Part shown: positions 17,773 to 24,966 of the stretch, piece after piece
How positions within the stretch are numbered: the stretch's first letter is position 1
Layout of the letters: every line of letters starts with the position of its first letter
DNA from: an uncultured Clostridia bacterium
Lineage (GTDB): Bacteria; Bacillota; Clostridia; TANB77; CAG-508
NCBI GenBank assembly: GCA_934180065.1
Contig: CAKPRA010000009.1
Coordinates: forward strand, 1 to 58,414
DNA length: 58,414 nt
Reading direction: 5' to 3'
Made by a program: the position numbers and the translations under genes
Notes under the pieces: model-generated
Databases searched by the model: none
Told to the model about the DNA's origin: nothing
Seen by the model: the letters and a program-made list of their open reading frames with translations, nothing else

Positions 17773-17940
17773 TAAGCCGGAAAAGTGAATATATATATTA
17801 AAAATACGTTCCTTGCTGGTCGCCCGAACAGAGTTGTGTGAGAATTGTAGTGCCCACATTTAGGTTGGGTGATATTAAGATTTTAACTAAAAGCTCCCAA
17901 ACTGCGCGTCACTTCTTTTAATATATATATTCACATTTCC
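17773..17940 (+). repeat. Family 1 element, copy 6 (complete)
   Basis: The left arm GCCGGAAAAGTGAATATATA faces the right arm TATATATATTCACATTTCC. They pair over about 24 bp with a single mismatch, where other copies have GGATATGTG with CACATATCC. The core is CCTTGCTGGTCGCCC, AGTTGTGTGAG and AGCTCCCAAACTGCGCG. A conserved tail TACTCTATTAAATT follows, as in copies 4 and 8. With copy 5 it fills the gap between sleB and yqeG. Confidence 0.85.
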
Positions 17941-18050
17941 TACTCTATTAAATTGAGAGTTTGTGGTAAATAGTAAGTTTTAAGTATGGAAAAGATGAAT
18001 AGTTGGTATGAATTTTTAGTATGGATTTAAAAAAAGACAAATATGTTTTG

Positions 18051-18079
18051 TTGACAAATTATTAATATATTGATAATAT
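18051..18079 (+). promoter_or_regulatory. Promoter of yqeG
   Basis: TTGACA (18051-18056), a 17-bp spacer and TAATAT (18074-18079) lie 27 bp before the yqeG start. Confidence 0.65.
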
Positions 18080-18105
18080 GTTTTTGAAAAATGTGAGGTG
18101 ATTAC

Positions 18106-18612
18106 ATGATTTTATATCCTAAATTTTATTGTAAGGATGTAACAAAAATAACAATTGATATATTAAGAGAGAATAATATTAAAGGCTTAATTTTAGATGT
18201 TGATAATACACTGATTGATTATAATAGAAATATGGATGAAAAAGTTAAGATTTGGGTAGATGATTTGAAAGCTCAAAATATAAAATTTTGTATTGTTTCA
18301 AATACAAATAAACATGATAAAGTGAAGAAGGTTTCTGAAGATTTAGATATTCCATATTTCTATTTTGCTAAAAAGCCACTTAAAGGTGGATTTTTGAAGG
18401 CGAAAAAGCAGTTGAATTTAGAAAATGAAAATATTGCTGTTGTTGGTGACCAAATTATGACTGATATTATTGGAGCTAATAGATGCAAGATGTTTCCAAT
18501 ATTAGTGGATCCAATTAGCGAAAAAGATATAATAATAACAAAAGTTAAAAGACCTATAGAAAAATTCATTATTAATAAGTATTTGTCAAAAATGAAGAAA
18601 GAGAAGGTATAA
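18106..18612 (+). CDS. yqeG: YqeG-family HAD-type phosphatase
   Basis: The protein has 168 aa. HAD motif I, LDVDNTLID with the nucleophile Asp, is at about residues 30-38. Motif II is IVSNTNK (about 64-70), the motif III Lys lies in the KKPLKGG region, and motif IV is GDQIMTDIIGAN (about 112-123). This family (HAD subfamily IIIA) is conserved in Firmicutes; the physiological phosphatase substrate is not known to me. The start has a GTGAGGTG ribosome-binding site and a promoter at 18051. It stops 1 bp before the next start, so it is tightly coupled to the A24 peptidase gene. Confidence 0.9.
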   Translation: MILYPKFYCKDVTKITIDILRENNIKGLILDVDNTLIDYNRNMDEKVKIWVDDLKAQNIKFCIVSNTNKHDKVKKVSEDLDIPYFYFAKKPLKGGFLKAKKQLNLENENIAVVGDQIMTDIIGANRCKMFPILVDPISEKDIIITKVKRPIEKFIINKYLSKMKKEKV

Positions 18613-18613
18613 G

Positions 18614-19360
18614 ATGTATATTAATGATATAAATATAATTGCATATGTAATAGTTGCAATATTAGGAGCAGTGGCTGGCGAAATTACAGATATTTTGAAT
18701 TATTTTTTACCAAAACATAAGAAGATATTTTCGAGGGCGAATTTTAGAGATTATTTAAATTCGGCTACTCCAAAATATTTATTAATGGTAATACATATTT
18801 TTATTTATATTGGAATATTATATAGATATGGAACTAGTGATATAAATACAGTAAAATTTATGGTATTAACTCCAATGATAATATCCGCTTTTTACATAGA
18901 TTATAAAAAACAAATTATTCCTAATAGATTGACATTGACTATATTTGAAGTTGGACTAGTTTTTACTTTTTGGCAGGGAATATCTAATTTAAATATTGCT
19001 ATAAGCATGTTGCAAGGTTTAGTTACAGGAGGAGCTATCTTTCTGGTTATAACTGTAATTGGAGGTTTAATATTTGGAAAAGAAACTATGGGCTTTGGTG
19101 ATGTGAAAATGATGGGGGCTCTTGGTTTGTATTTTGGTTTTCAAGGAATTATAGCAGTTGCTATAATAGCATTTCTTATAGCTGCTTTATTTAGTATAAT
19201 TTTATTAATTATACAGAAAATTAGACATAAGGAAATAGTAGAGTATATAGCATTTGGTCCTTTTATAGTGATATCTGCATTTGTAGTAATATTTGTACCA
19301 CTAGAACTTTTGATGGTATTACCATTTATAGTTTTTTCATTTGGAAAATATAAATTATAA
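18614..19360 (+). CDS. A24-family prepilin peptidase (peptidase domain only)
   Basis: The protein has 248 aa with about seven membrane helices. The two aspartates of type 4 prepilin peptidases are present: FYIDYKKQIIPN (about 95-106) and the GxGD motif GFGDVKMMGALGLYFG (about 157-172). The N-terminal cytoplasmic methylase domain of PilD, with its zinc cysteines, is absent, so it resembles the short CpaA/TadV or ComC-like forms. It would cut leader peptides of pilin-like proteins at the membrane. No pilin genes are in this window, so the substrate is unknown. It overlaps functionally with yqeG only by operon position. Confidence 0.85.
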   Translation: MYINDINIIAYVIVAILGAVAGEITDILNYFLPKHKKIFSRANFRDYLNSATPKYLLMVIHIFIYIGILYRYGTSDINTVKFMVLTPMIISAFYIDYKKQIIPNRLTLTIFEVGLVFTFWQGISNLNIAISMLQGLVTGGAIFLVITVIGGLIFGKETMGFGDVKMMGALGLYFGFQGIIAVAIIAFLIAALFSIILLIIQKIRHKEIVEYIAFGPFIVISAFVVIFVPLELLMVLPFIVFSFGKYKL

Positions 19361-19380
19361 AAAATAAGAGGGGATGTATT

Positions 19381-20442
19381 ATGAACGAAAAAATTAAATG
19401 GCTAAGAAATAAATTGCTAGGATTGGATATGCAGGGGATAATAATAACTAACCCTATAAACATACGCTATTTGACTAATATAGATGCAGAAGGAATTTTT
19501 TTAATAACTCGTAAAGAAAATGTTTTTATTACTGATAGTAGATATATAGAGCATGTTAATGCAATTTTAACCATAGAGGATGGAATTGTTGTTTTAAATA
19601 TCAAAGATTTGACTTTGGAAGATTATGAAAACTTTTTTATATTTTGTGAAAATGTTGGTTTTGAAGAGTCTCATTTAACATATGCTAAATACAAGGAATA
19701 CATGCATAAGTTTAAAATAAATAACTTTGAAGAAACAGAGGGAATTATTGAAAAACAAAGAATGATTAAAGAGCCTGAAGAGCTTGAAAATATTAAAAAA
19801 GCTTGTATGATTACTGATGATTGTTTTGATTATTTGAAAACTTTTATTAAAGTGGGAATGTCTGAGAAGCAAGTTGCAAATGAAATAGAGAAATTTTTTA
19901 TGTCAAATGGTGCAGATGAATTAGCTTTTGATACTATCGTGGCATCTGGAAAAAATTCGTCAATGCCACATGCAGTTCCAACTGACAAATTAATAGAGCC
20001 AGGAGATCCAATAACAATTGATATGGGATGTAAAGTTAATGGATATTGTTCAGACATGACTAGAACAATATTTGCGGGATTTGTACCACAAGCAATAAAA
20101 CCTATTTATGATTTTGTATTGAAAACACAGATACAAGTTATTGAAAATTTGAAAGAAGGATCTAATGTTAGATCAGTATCAAAAATGGTTGATAATAACA
20201 TTAAATTAAATGGATTTGAAGTAATGCATAGCCTAGGTCATGGTGTTGGATTAGAAATACATGAATATCCTTATTTTAGTAATAAGACAGACTTTCTTTT
20301 AAAAGAAAATATGGTAATTACTGATGAACCAGGAGTTTATATTCAAAATAAATTTGGAGTTAGAATTGAGGATACATTATTAATTAATAAATTTAGTTCA
20401 ACTAGTTTGACTAAATCTGATAAAAATTATGTTGTAATATAA
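19381..20442 (+). CDS. pepP: M24-family Xaa-Pro aminopeptidase
   Basis: The protein has 353 aa. An N-terminal creatinase-like domain (about 1-125) is followed by an M24 catalytic domain. The dimetal ligands are visible in order: Asp in TIDMGCK and Asp in YCSDMTRT (about 218-230), His in HSLGHGVGLEIHE (about 281-293), Glu in DEPGVY and Glu in RIED. It removes N-terminal residues preceding proline, probably in the cytoplasm. It directly precedes efp, the common clostridial order, although a separate efp promoter is seen at 20451. Ribosome-binding site is GAGGGG before ATG 19381. Confidence 0.93.
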   Translation: MNEKIKWLRNKLLGLDMQGIIITNPINIRYLTNIDAEGIFLITRKENVFITDSRYIEHVNAILTIEDGIVVLNIKDLTLEDYENFFIFCENVGFEESHLTYAKYKEYMHKFKINNFEETEGIIEKQRMIKEPEELENIKKACMITDDCFDYLKTFIKVGMSEKQVANEIEKFFMSNGADELAFDTIVASGKNSSMPHAVPTDKLIEPGDPITIDMGCKVNGYCSDMTRTIFAGFVPQAIKPIYDFVLKTQIQVIENLKEGSNVRSVSKMVDNNIKLNGFEVMHSLGHGVGLEIHEYPYFSNKTDFLLKENMVITDEPGVYIQNKFGVRIEDTLLINKFSSTSLTKSDKNYVVI

Positions 20443-20450
20443 CGTAACTA

Positions 20451-20479
20451 TTGATTTTTTCAGTAAAATGTTGTATTAT
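20451..20479 (+). promoter_or_regulatory. Promoter of efp
   Basis: TTGATT (20451-20456), a 17-bp spacer and TATTAT (20474-20479) lie just after the pepP stop, allowing efp to be transcribed apart from pepP. Confidence 0.5.
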
Positions 20480-20529
20480 ATATAAATATGATATGAAAAA
20501 AGAAAAAAATATTCAAGGAGGAATTTATA

Positions 20530-21096
20530 ATGGCAGAAGTATACATGGCAGGAGATTTTAGAAATGGAACAACTTTTGAAATGGATGGAAACGTATTCAA
20601 AGTAGTTGAATTCCAACATGTAAAACCAGGAAAAGGTTCAGCTTTTGTAAGAACAAAATTAAAAAACGTTATATCAGGAGCTGTTTTAGAGAAAACATTT
20701 AACCCATCAGAAAAATATCCAGGAGCAGAAATAGAAAAAAGAGAAATGCAATACTTATATAATGATGAAGATTTATACTATTTTATGGATAATGAAACAT
20801 ATGAGCAAATGCCTTTAAATAAAGAGCAATTAGGTGATGCTTTAAAATTCATAAAAGAAAATATGAATGTAAAAATATTATCATATAAAGGTAATGTATT
20901 TGCTGTTGAGCCACCTATGTTTGTTGAATTAGAGGTTACATACACAGAGCCAGGATTTTCTGGAAATACAACAACAACTTCAGGAAAACCAGCAACATTA
21001 GAAAATGGTTATGAAATATCAGTTCCATTATTTGTAAATATCGGTGATGTTATAAAGATTGATACTAGAACTGGCGAATATATGGAAAGAGTATAG
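20530..21096 (+). CDS. efp: Translation elongation factor P
   Basis: The protein has 188 aa, the normal length. EF-P binds between the P and E sites of the ribosome and relieves stalling at polyproline. The N-terminal KOW-like domain contains the modification loop KPGKGSAF, with Lys near residue 34 at the tip. OB domains fill the rest, with GFSGNTTTTSGKPATLENG a typical domain III signature. The start has AAGGAGG upstream. Codon choice is more biased than in the neighbours, as expected for a highly expressed gene. It follows pepP and precedes the CD1247-type gene by 18 bp. Confidence 0.97.
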   Translation: MAEVYMAGDFRNGTTFEMDGNVFKVVEFQHVKPGKGSAFVRTKLKNVISGAVLEKTFNPSEKYPGAEIEKREMQYLYNDEDLYYFMDNETYEQMPLNKEQLGDALKFIKENMNVKILSYKGNVFAVEPPMFVELEVTYTEPGFSGNTTTTSGKPATLENGYEISVPLFVNIGDVIKIDTRTGEYMERV

Positions 21097-21114
21097 TTTG
21101 AAAGGATAATTTAA

Positions 21115-21594
21115 ATGTCTGAATTAAGTAATAAATATCGTGAGATAATGGATGAAATCGATAAGAAAATTACAGATGAAGAGCAATTAAATTTTGTTAA
21201 AAGCAAAGTATCAGAAATTTCAATAATTTTTATAGATATAATAGATAGATTAAGCGAAGTTATAGATGAAAAAGTTATAGATATAGAAAAAGGGCAGAAA
21301 AGCATAGAAAAAAAATTGGCTAAAGTTCAAAATGCAATTGATGTTATTGAAAAAGATATATATGATGATAATATGGAAACTGAAATAGTTTGTCCATATT
21401 GTAATAATGAGTTTTTAGCAGAGCTTAATGATGAAGATGAATCTGAAATTGAATGTCCAGAATGTCATAACATAATTGAACTAGACATGAATGGAGATAT
21501 TGAAGATGATTTTTTAGGCTGTTCAGGAAATTGCCATTCTTGTGGTGGTTGCGGAGTCGAAAATAATGAAGATGACGAAGATGAAGATATGTAG
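21115..21594 (+). CDS. CD1247-type protein with zinc ribbon
   Basis: The protein has 159 aa. The N-terminal 85 residues are helical and charged (SELSNKYREIMDEIDKKI...) and match the CD1247 N-terminal domain found beside efp in many Clostridia. A zinc ribbon CPYCNNEFLAEL...CPEC (about 90-118) follows. The acidic tail holds a cysteine cluster, CSGNCHSCGGCG, that could bind a second metal. The function is unknown. It overlaps efp's transcript and is closed by a terminator at 21620. It is recognised mainly by context plus the N-terminal pattern. Confidence 0.8.
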   Translation: MSELSNKYREIMDEIDKKITDEEQLNFVKSKVSEISIIFIDIIDRLSEVIDEKVIDIEKGQKSIEKKLAKVQNAIDVIEKDIYDDNMETEIVCPYCNNEFLAELNDEDESEIECPECHNIIELDMNGDIEDDFLGCSGNCHSCGGCGVENNEDDEDEDM

Positions 21595-21619
21595 TTAAAT
21601 TATGTATTATTTTAAATTG

Positions 21620-21650
21620 GAAACAGAAATTTTTATTCTGTTTCTTTTTT
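21620..21650 (+). terminator. Rho-independent terminator of the efp unit
   Basis: GAAACAGAA (21620-21628) pairs with TTCTGTTTC (21636-21644) around a short loop and is followed by TTTTTT. Confidence 0.85.
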
Positions 21651-21744
21651 ATATAATAGGAAAGTTCAATATATAAGTACAATTTTACTTATGAGTAATG
21701 CTGAAACTATATACTATATTAAGAATAGATATTTCCTATTATAT

Positions 21745-21863
21745 AAAAAAGGCTACGCCAAAACATTGCACACAAAATTACTGCGTAATTTTGGCGCGCG
21801 AACAAAAACGCGGACTTAAAAATGTTTTAAACAGAGCAAATGTTATTAATGTCCGCTTTTGTT
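21745..21863 (+). repeat. Family 2 hairpin repeat, copy b (long form)
   Basis: CGCCAAAA...TTTTGGCG encloses an inner AAATTAC/GTAATTT hairpin. After it, AACAAAAACGCGGACTTAA faces TTAATGTCCGCTTTTGTT around the shared loop GTTTTAAACAGAGCAAATG. A full-length relative is at 55211-55327. An apparent ORF here (21698-21904) is only repeat sequence. Confidence 0.75.
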
Positions 21864-21880
21864 CTGGGTATGTTATGCTA

Positions 21881-22468
21881 TTAAAAAAAGTCCAGTGGGT
21901 TTAAGTATTCTGAGTTGTTTTTTACTGATAAATGTAAATGTGGGCCTGTAGTTGCTCCATTTGTAGGATTTCCATTTGAATCCTTGTATTTGTTTTCTGG
22001 AAAACCATATATATTTTTTGGTCCAACTTGGGAAATCAATTGTCCTTTTTCTACATAAACTCCTGGAGAAACAATAAAATTAGGTGAAACATGGCAATAT
22101 GATGTAAATAAATTTCCATTTTGAATTGTTATTGTACAACCTCCACTTCCACTGAATTTTGCAGTTATAACTGTTCCAGACATTACCGCATATATATTGG
22201 TCCCAGGTGGGGCAGGTATGTCTATTCCCTTATGAAAAGAAGAGGCAAATTTTGTAGGTGATGCTCTTTTTCCAAAATATGAACTTATATTTTTGTATTC
22301 TAATAATGGCCATTGAAATTTATTAGAAGATGTGTTGTCTGAATTTAAATTGTTAATTGTGTTATTTGGGAAATTTGTAGAGATTGATTCAAATATTGGT
22401 GAAAATGAGATTACTGTAAAAATTGTAATAATTATGATTATTGAATATAAATATTTAAAGTATTTAAT
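21881..22468 (-). CDS. Membrane-anchored M23 (LytM) peptidase, apparent ATT start codon
   Basis: The protein has 195 aa. The reading frame extends upstream of the first in-frame ATG at 22183 for another 95 codons with clear coding sense. It begins with a membrane segment (IKYFKYLYSIIIIITIF) and includes the first zinc-binding motif HKGID. No ATG, GTG or TTG precedes this region in frame. A perfect AGGAGG (22475-22480) lies six bases before an ATT codon at 22468, the best start. The second half holds SYCHVS and the HLH motif, so the metal ligands are complete. It probably cleaves peptidoglycan peptide bonds outside the membrane. tRNA-Trp is 72 bp upstream on the same strand. Confidence 0.75.
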   Translation of the reverse strand: MKYFKYLYSIIIIITIFTVISFSPIFESISTNFPNNTINNLNSDNTSSNKFQWPLLEYKNISSYFGKRASPTKFASSFHKGIDIPAPPGTNIYAVMSGTVITAKFSGSGGCTITIQNGNLFTSYCHVSPNFIVSPGVYVEKGQLISQVGPKNIYGFPENKYKDSNGNPTNGATTGPHLHLSVKNNSEYLNPLDFF

Positions 22469-22540
22469 AATATACCTCCTAAAATATAAATTTAAAATGG
22501 GATTTTTGAAGAATTTATATAAATAATTTTGAATAAAAAA

Positions 22541-22616
22541 TGGCAGGGGTACTAAGACTCGAACTCAGACCTGTGGTTTTGGAGACCATCATGCTAACCA
22601 TTGACACCATACCCCT
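22541..22616 (-). tRNA. tRNA-Trp (CCA)
   Basis: The minus strand gives a 76-nt cloverleaf. The acceptor AGGGGTA pairs with TACCCCT, then G and an encoded CCA. The anticodon loop is CTCCAAA (anticodon CCA) and the T loop is TTCGAGT. The first anticodon-stem pair is an A-C mismatch. The discriminator G is usual for Trp. Confidence 0.93.
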
Positions 22617-22693
22617 GTGTTTAATACTTGATATATTATACAGTTTTTATTTTTATTTTGCAAGTAATTTTTTAAAAAAAATTTTTGGTCAAT

Positions 22694-22715
22694 GGGGACG
22701 GTTCTTTTTGACACA
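22694..22715 (+). repeat. Short dispersed repeat GGGGACGGTTCTTTTTGACA
   Basis: The same word recurs as GGGACGGTTCTCTTTGACAC in both arms of the inverted repeat at 27621-27795. It lies in the otherwise empty stretch between tRNA-Trp and the small gene at 22903. Confidence 0.6.
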
Positions 22716-22844
22716 ATTATAGTAAACAAAGAAAACGAAAAAATGTACATTATCAAGGTACGATTTTTAGGTCTTCAAGTATATAGAAAATTTGCCACTG
22801 ATTACTTAACAGATACCATCTAAAGTATTTTGGAGAAAATTGGT

Positions 22845-22871
22845 TGACAAAATCTATAAATATAGTATAAT
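22845..22871 (+). promoter_or_regulatory. Promoter of the small membrane-protein gene at 22903
   Basis: TTGACA (22845-22850) and TATAAT (22866-22871) are separated by 15 bp. Overlapping AT-rich hexamers could give the more usual 17-bp spacing. Confidence 0.55.
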
Positions 22872-22902
22872 ATAAATATGTCTAATGTAAAGGAGAGATA
22901 TT

Positions 22903-23052
22903 ATGTTAGCAAAAATTTGGAGAAAATTATTATTATTTATACTTATAATTGCATGTCTATATAATGTTGTATCAAAATTTGTTAAAAAGTCATCATTAAA
23001 TGATGAATTATTATCATCAGCAAGATATGTACAAAGTTTAAATGAAAAATAA
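22903..23052 (+). CDS. Small single-pass membrane protein, function unknown
   Basis: The protein has 49 aa. ATG 22903 follows AAAGGAGAG and a good promoter. Three basic residues precede a hydrophobic helix (LLLFILIIACLYNVV, about 9-23); the remainder is a short hydrophilic tail ending SARYVQSLNEK. The inside-positive rule suggests the N-terminus is cytoplasmic. I recognise no family. The dedicated promoter and ribosome-binding site are the main support for it being real. Confidence 0.6.
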   Translation: MLAKIWRKLLLFILIIACLYNVVSKFVKKSSLNDELLSSARYVQSLNEK

Positions 23053-23063
23053 TTTTAAAACTA

Positions 23064-23092
23064 TTGAAAACTAAAAAAATATGTGATAATAT
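23064..23092 (+). promoter_or_regulatory. Promoter of rpmE
   Basis: TTGAAA (23064-23069), a 17-bp spacer and TAATAT (23087-23092) lie 45 bp before the rpmE start. Confidence 0.6.
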
Positions 23093-23137
23093 ATTATACA
23101 GTTTTATTTTAATAATTAAAGGAGAGGTGAATACGTA

Positions 23138-23338
23138 ATGAGAGAAGGAATACATCCAAATTACCAAGAAGCAACTATTACTTGCGCTTGCGGAAATGTT
23201 ATAAAAACAAATTCTACAAAGGCAAATATGAAAGTTGATGTATGTTCAAAATGTCATCCATTCTACACAGGTAGTATGCAAATTGAAAAAACTGGTGGTA
23301 GAATTGAAAAATTCAAAACAAAATATGGTATTAAATAA
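23138..23338 (+). CDS. rpmE: Ribosomal protein bL31
   Basis: The protein has 66 aa and starts at ATG 23138 with GGAGAGGTG upstream. It is the zinc-binding (C+) form of L31: cysteines occur as TCACGN near 16-20 and VCSKCHPFYTG near 36-46. L31 bridges the two ribosomal subunits. Zinc-containing forms are often replaced by a zinc-free paralogue during zinc starvation; no paralogue is in this window. The gene has its own promoter (23064) and terminator (23343). Confidence 0.97.
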   Translation: MREGIHPNYQEATITCACGNVIKTNSTKANMKVDVCSKCHPFYTGSMQIEKTGGRIEKFKTKYGIK

Positions 23339-23342
23339 AAGG

Positions 23343-23371
23343 CGAAATAGAAAAAACTATTTCGTTTTTTT
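23343..23371 (+). terminator. Rho-independent terminator of rpmE
   Basis: CGAAATAG pairs with CTATTTCG around an A6 loop and is followed by seven T. Confidence 0.85.
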
Positions 23372-23547
23372 GTTACTATTTACAGTAGTTTATTTCAACT
23401 ATTGCATATATGCATATGTAGTAGTTATTAACAATCAATTGCTGTGAATGGTATTTTTTTGCAAAAAAAGTTATTCATATAAAATTGTGTTGAAAAATGA
23501 CAAAAAATGTTATAAAATAGCTGTGTTAAAGAAAAGGAGTTTTTATT

Positions 23548-24927
23548 GTGAATATAGAAAATCAAAAAGAATTTATTGAAAAAGTAAAAAGATTAAATAG
23601 TGGAAAAAATATGAAATATGCTATTTATACAATGGGTTGTCAGTTAAATGAAAATGATTCTGAAAAAATTAGTGGTATGATGGAAGAAATGGGCTATTTA
23701 TTAACTGATAATTTAGAAGATGCAAACTGTATTATTTTCAACACATGTTGTGTTAGAGAAAATGCGGAGGATAAGCTTTTTGGAAAAGTTGGAGAAGTTA
23801 AAAAGTTTAAAGAAAAAAATGATGCCACTATAGCAATATGTGGTTGTATGATGCAAGAAAAACATATTGTAGAAAAATTGAAAAAGAGCTACCCTTTTGT
23901 AGATATAATTTTTGGAACACATACTATACATAAATTTCCTGAAGATTTGTTTAATGCACTTAGTACAAAGAAGAATATATTAGATATATTAGATATTGAT
24001 GGAGAAGTTATTGAAGGGTTACCAATTAAAAGAAATGATAAAACTAAGGCTTCTGTAACAATAATGAATGGTTGTAACAATTTTTGTACTTATTGTATTG
24101 TTCCATATGTTAGAGGTAGAGAGCGCAGTAGATTGCCAGGAGATATTATAAATGAAATTGAAGAGCTGGCTAGAAATGGATATAAAGAAATAACTTTATT
24201 AGGCCAAAATGTCAATTCTTACAAAGGAAATGGAGATTTGGAAATTACAAAATTTTCTGAACTTTTAAGAGCGGTAAATAAAATAAATGGAATAGAAAAA
24301 ATAAGGTTTATTTCGCCTCACCCTAAGGATTTTACGGATGATGTTATTGAAGCTATAAGAGATTGTGATAAAGTATGTAAAATGATACATTTACCATTAC
24401 AATCAGGTAGTACAGAAGTTTTGAAGAAGATGAATAGAAAGTATACTAAAGAGCAATATTTGGAATTAGTTAAAAAAATGAAGGAAAGAATTCCAAATTT
24501 AGCTTTATCAACAGATATCATTGTTGGTTTTCCTGGTGAAACTGAGGAAAATTTCGAAGATACTTTAGATGTAGTAAAAAAAGTAAATTTTGATCAAGTA
24601 TTTATGTTTATATATTCTAGAAGGGTTGGGACTCCAGCTGATAAAATGGATAATCAAATACCAGAAGAAATAAAACACGTAAGATTTGATAGACTAAAGA
24701 ATTTGGTGGAAAGCCAAATTGCTGAGAATAATCAAAAGTATATAGGTACTGTTCAAAAAATATTAGTAGAGGGCAGAAGTAAAACAAATAATAATATGCT
24801 TACTGCTAGAACAGATTCAAATAAAGTTATAAATTTTGAAGGATCTGATGAATTAATAGGAAAAGTAGTGGATTTAAAGATTGTTTCAGAACATATGTGG
24901 TATTTAAAAGGAGAGGTTTTGAAATAA
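23548..24927 (+). CDS. miaB: tRNA-2-methylthio-N6-isopentenyladenosine synthase MiaB
   Basis: The protein has 459 aa and starts at GTG 23548 after AAAGGAG. This radical-SAM enzyme adds the methylthio group to i6A37 of tRNAs reading UNN codons. The N-terminal UPF0004 domain holds the three cluster cysteines in MGCQLNEND (about 30-38), NTCCVRENAEDK and CGCMMQE. The radical SAM motif CNNFCTYCIVPYVRGRE begins near residue 174. A TRAM domain forms the last 65 residues. Length and motifs are normal. It lies 39 bp before mutS, a pairing common in Clostridia. Confidence 0.96.
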   Translation: MNIENQKEFIEKVKRLNSGKNMKYAIYTMGCQLNENDSEKISGMMEEMGYLLTDNLEDANCIIFNTCCVRENAEDKLFGKVGEVKKFKEKNDATIAICGCMMQEKHIVEKLKKSYPFVDIIFGTHTIHKFPEDLFNALSTKKNILDILDIDGEVIEGLPIKRNDKTKASVTIMNGCNNFCTYCIVPYVRGRERSRLPGDIINEIEELARNGYKEITLLGQNVNSYKGNGDLEITKFSELLRAVNKINGIEKIRFISPHPKDFTDDVIEAIRDCDKVCKMIHLPLQSGSTEVLKKMNRKYTKEQYLELVKKMKERIPNLALSTDIIVGFPGETEENFEDTLDVVKKVNFDQVFMFIYSRRVGTPADKMDNQIPEEIKHVRFDRLKNLVESQIAENNQKYIGTVQKILVEGRSKTNNNMLTARTDSNKVINFEGSDELIGKVVDLKIVSEHMWYLKGEVLK

Positions 24928-24966
24928 ATCTGATTTGATAATATTATAGGAATAGGGGTATAAAAT

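Noticed and set aside
21698..21904. ORF of 68 codons between the CD1247-type gene and the M23 gene
   Set aside because: It is made of the family 2 hairpin repeat and has no plausible ribosome-binding site.
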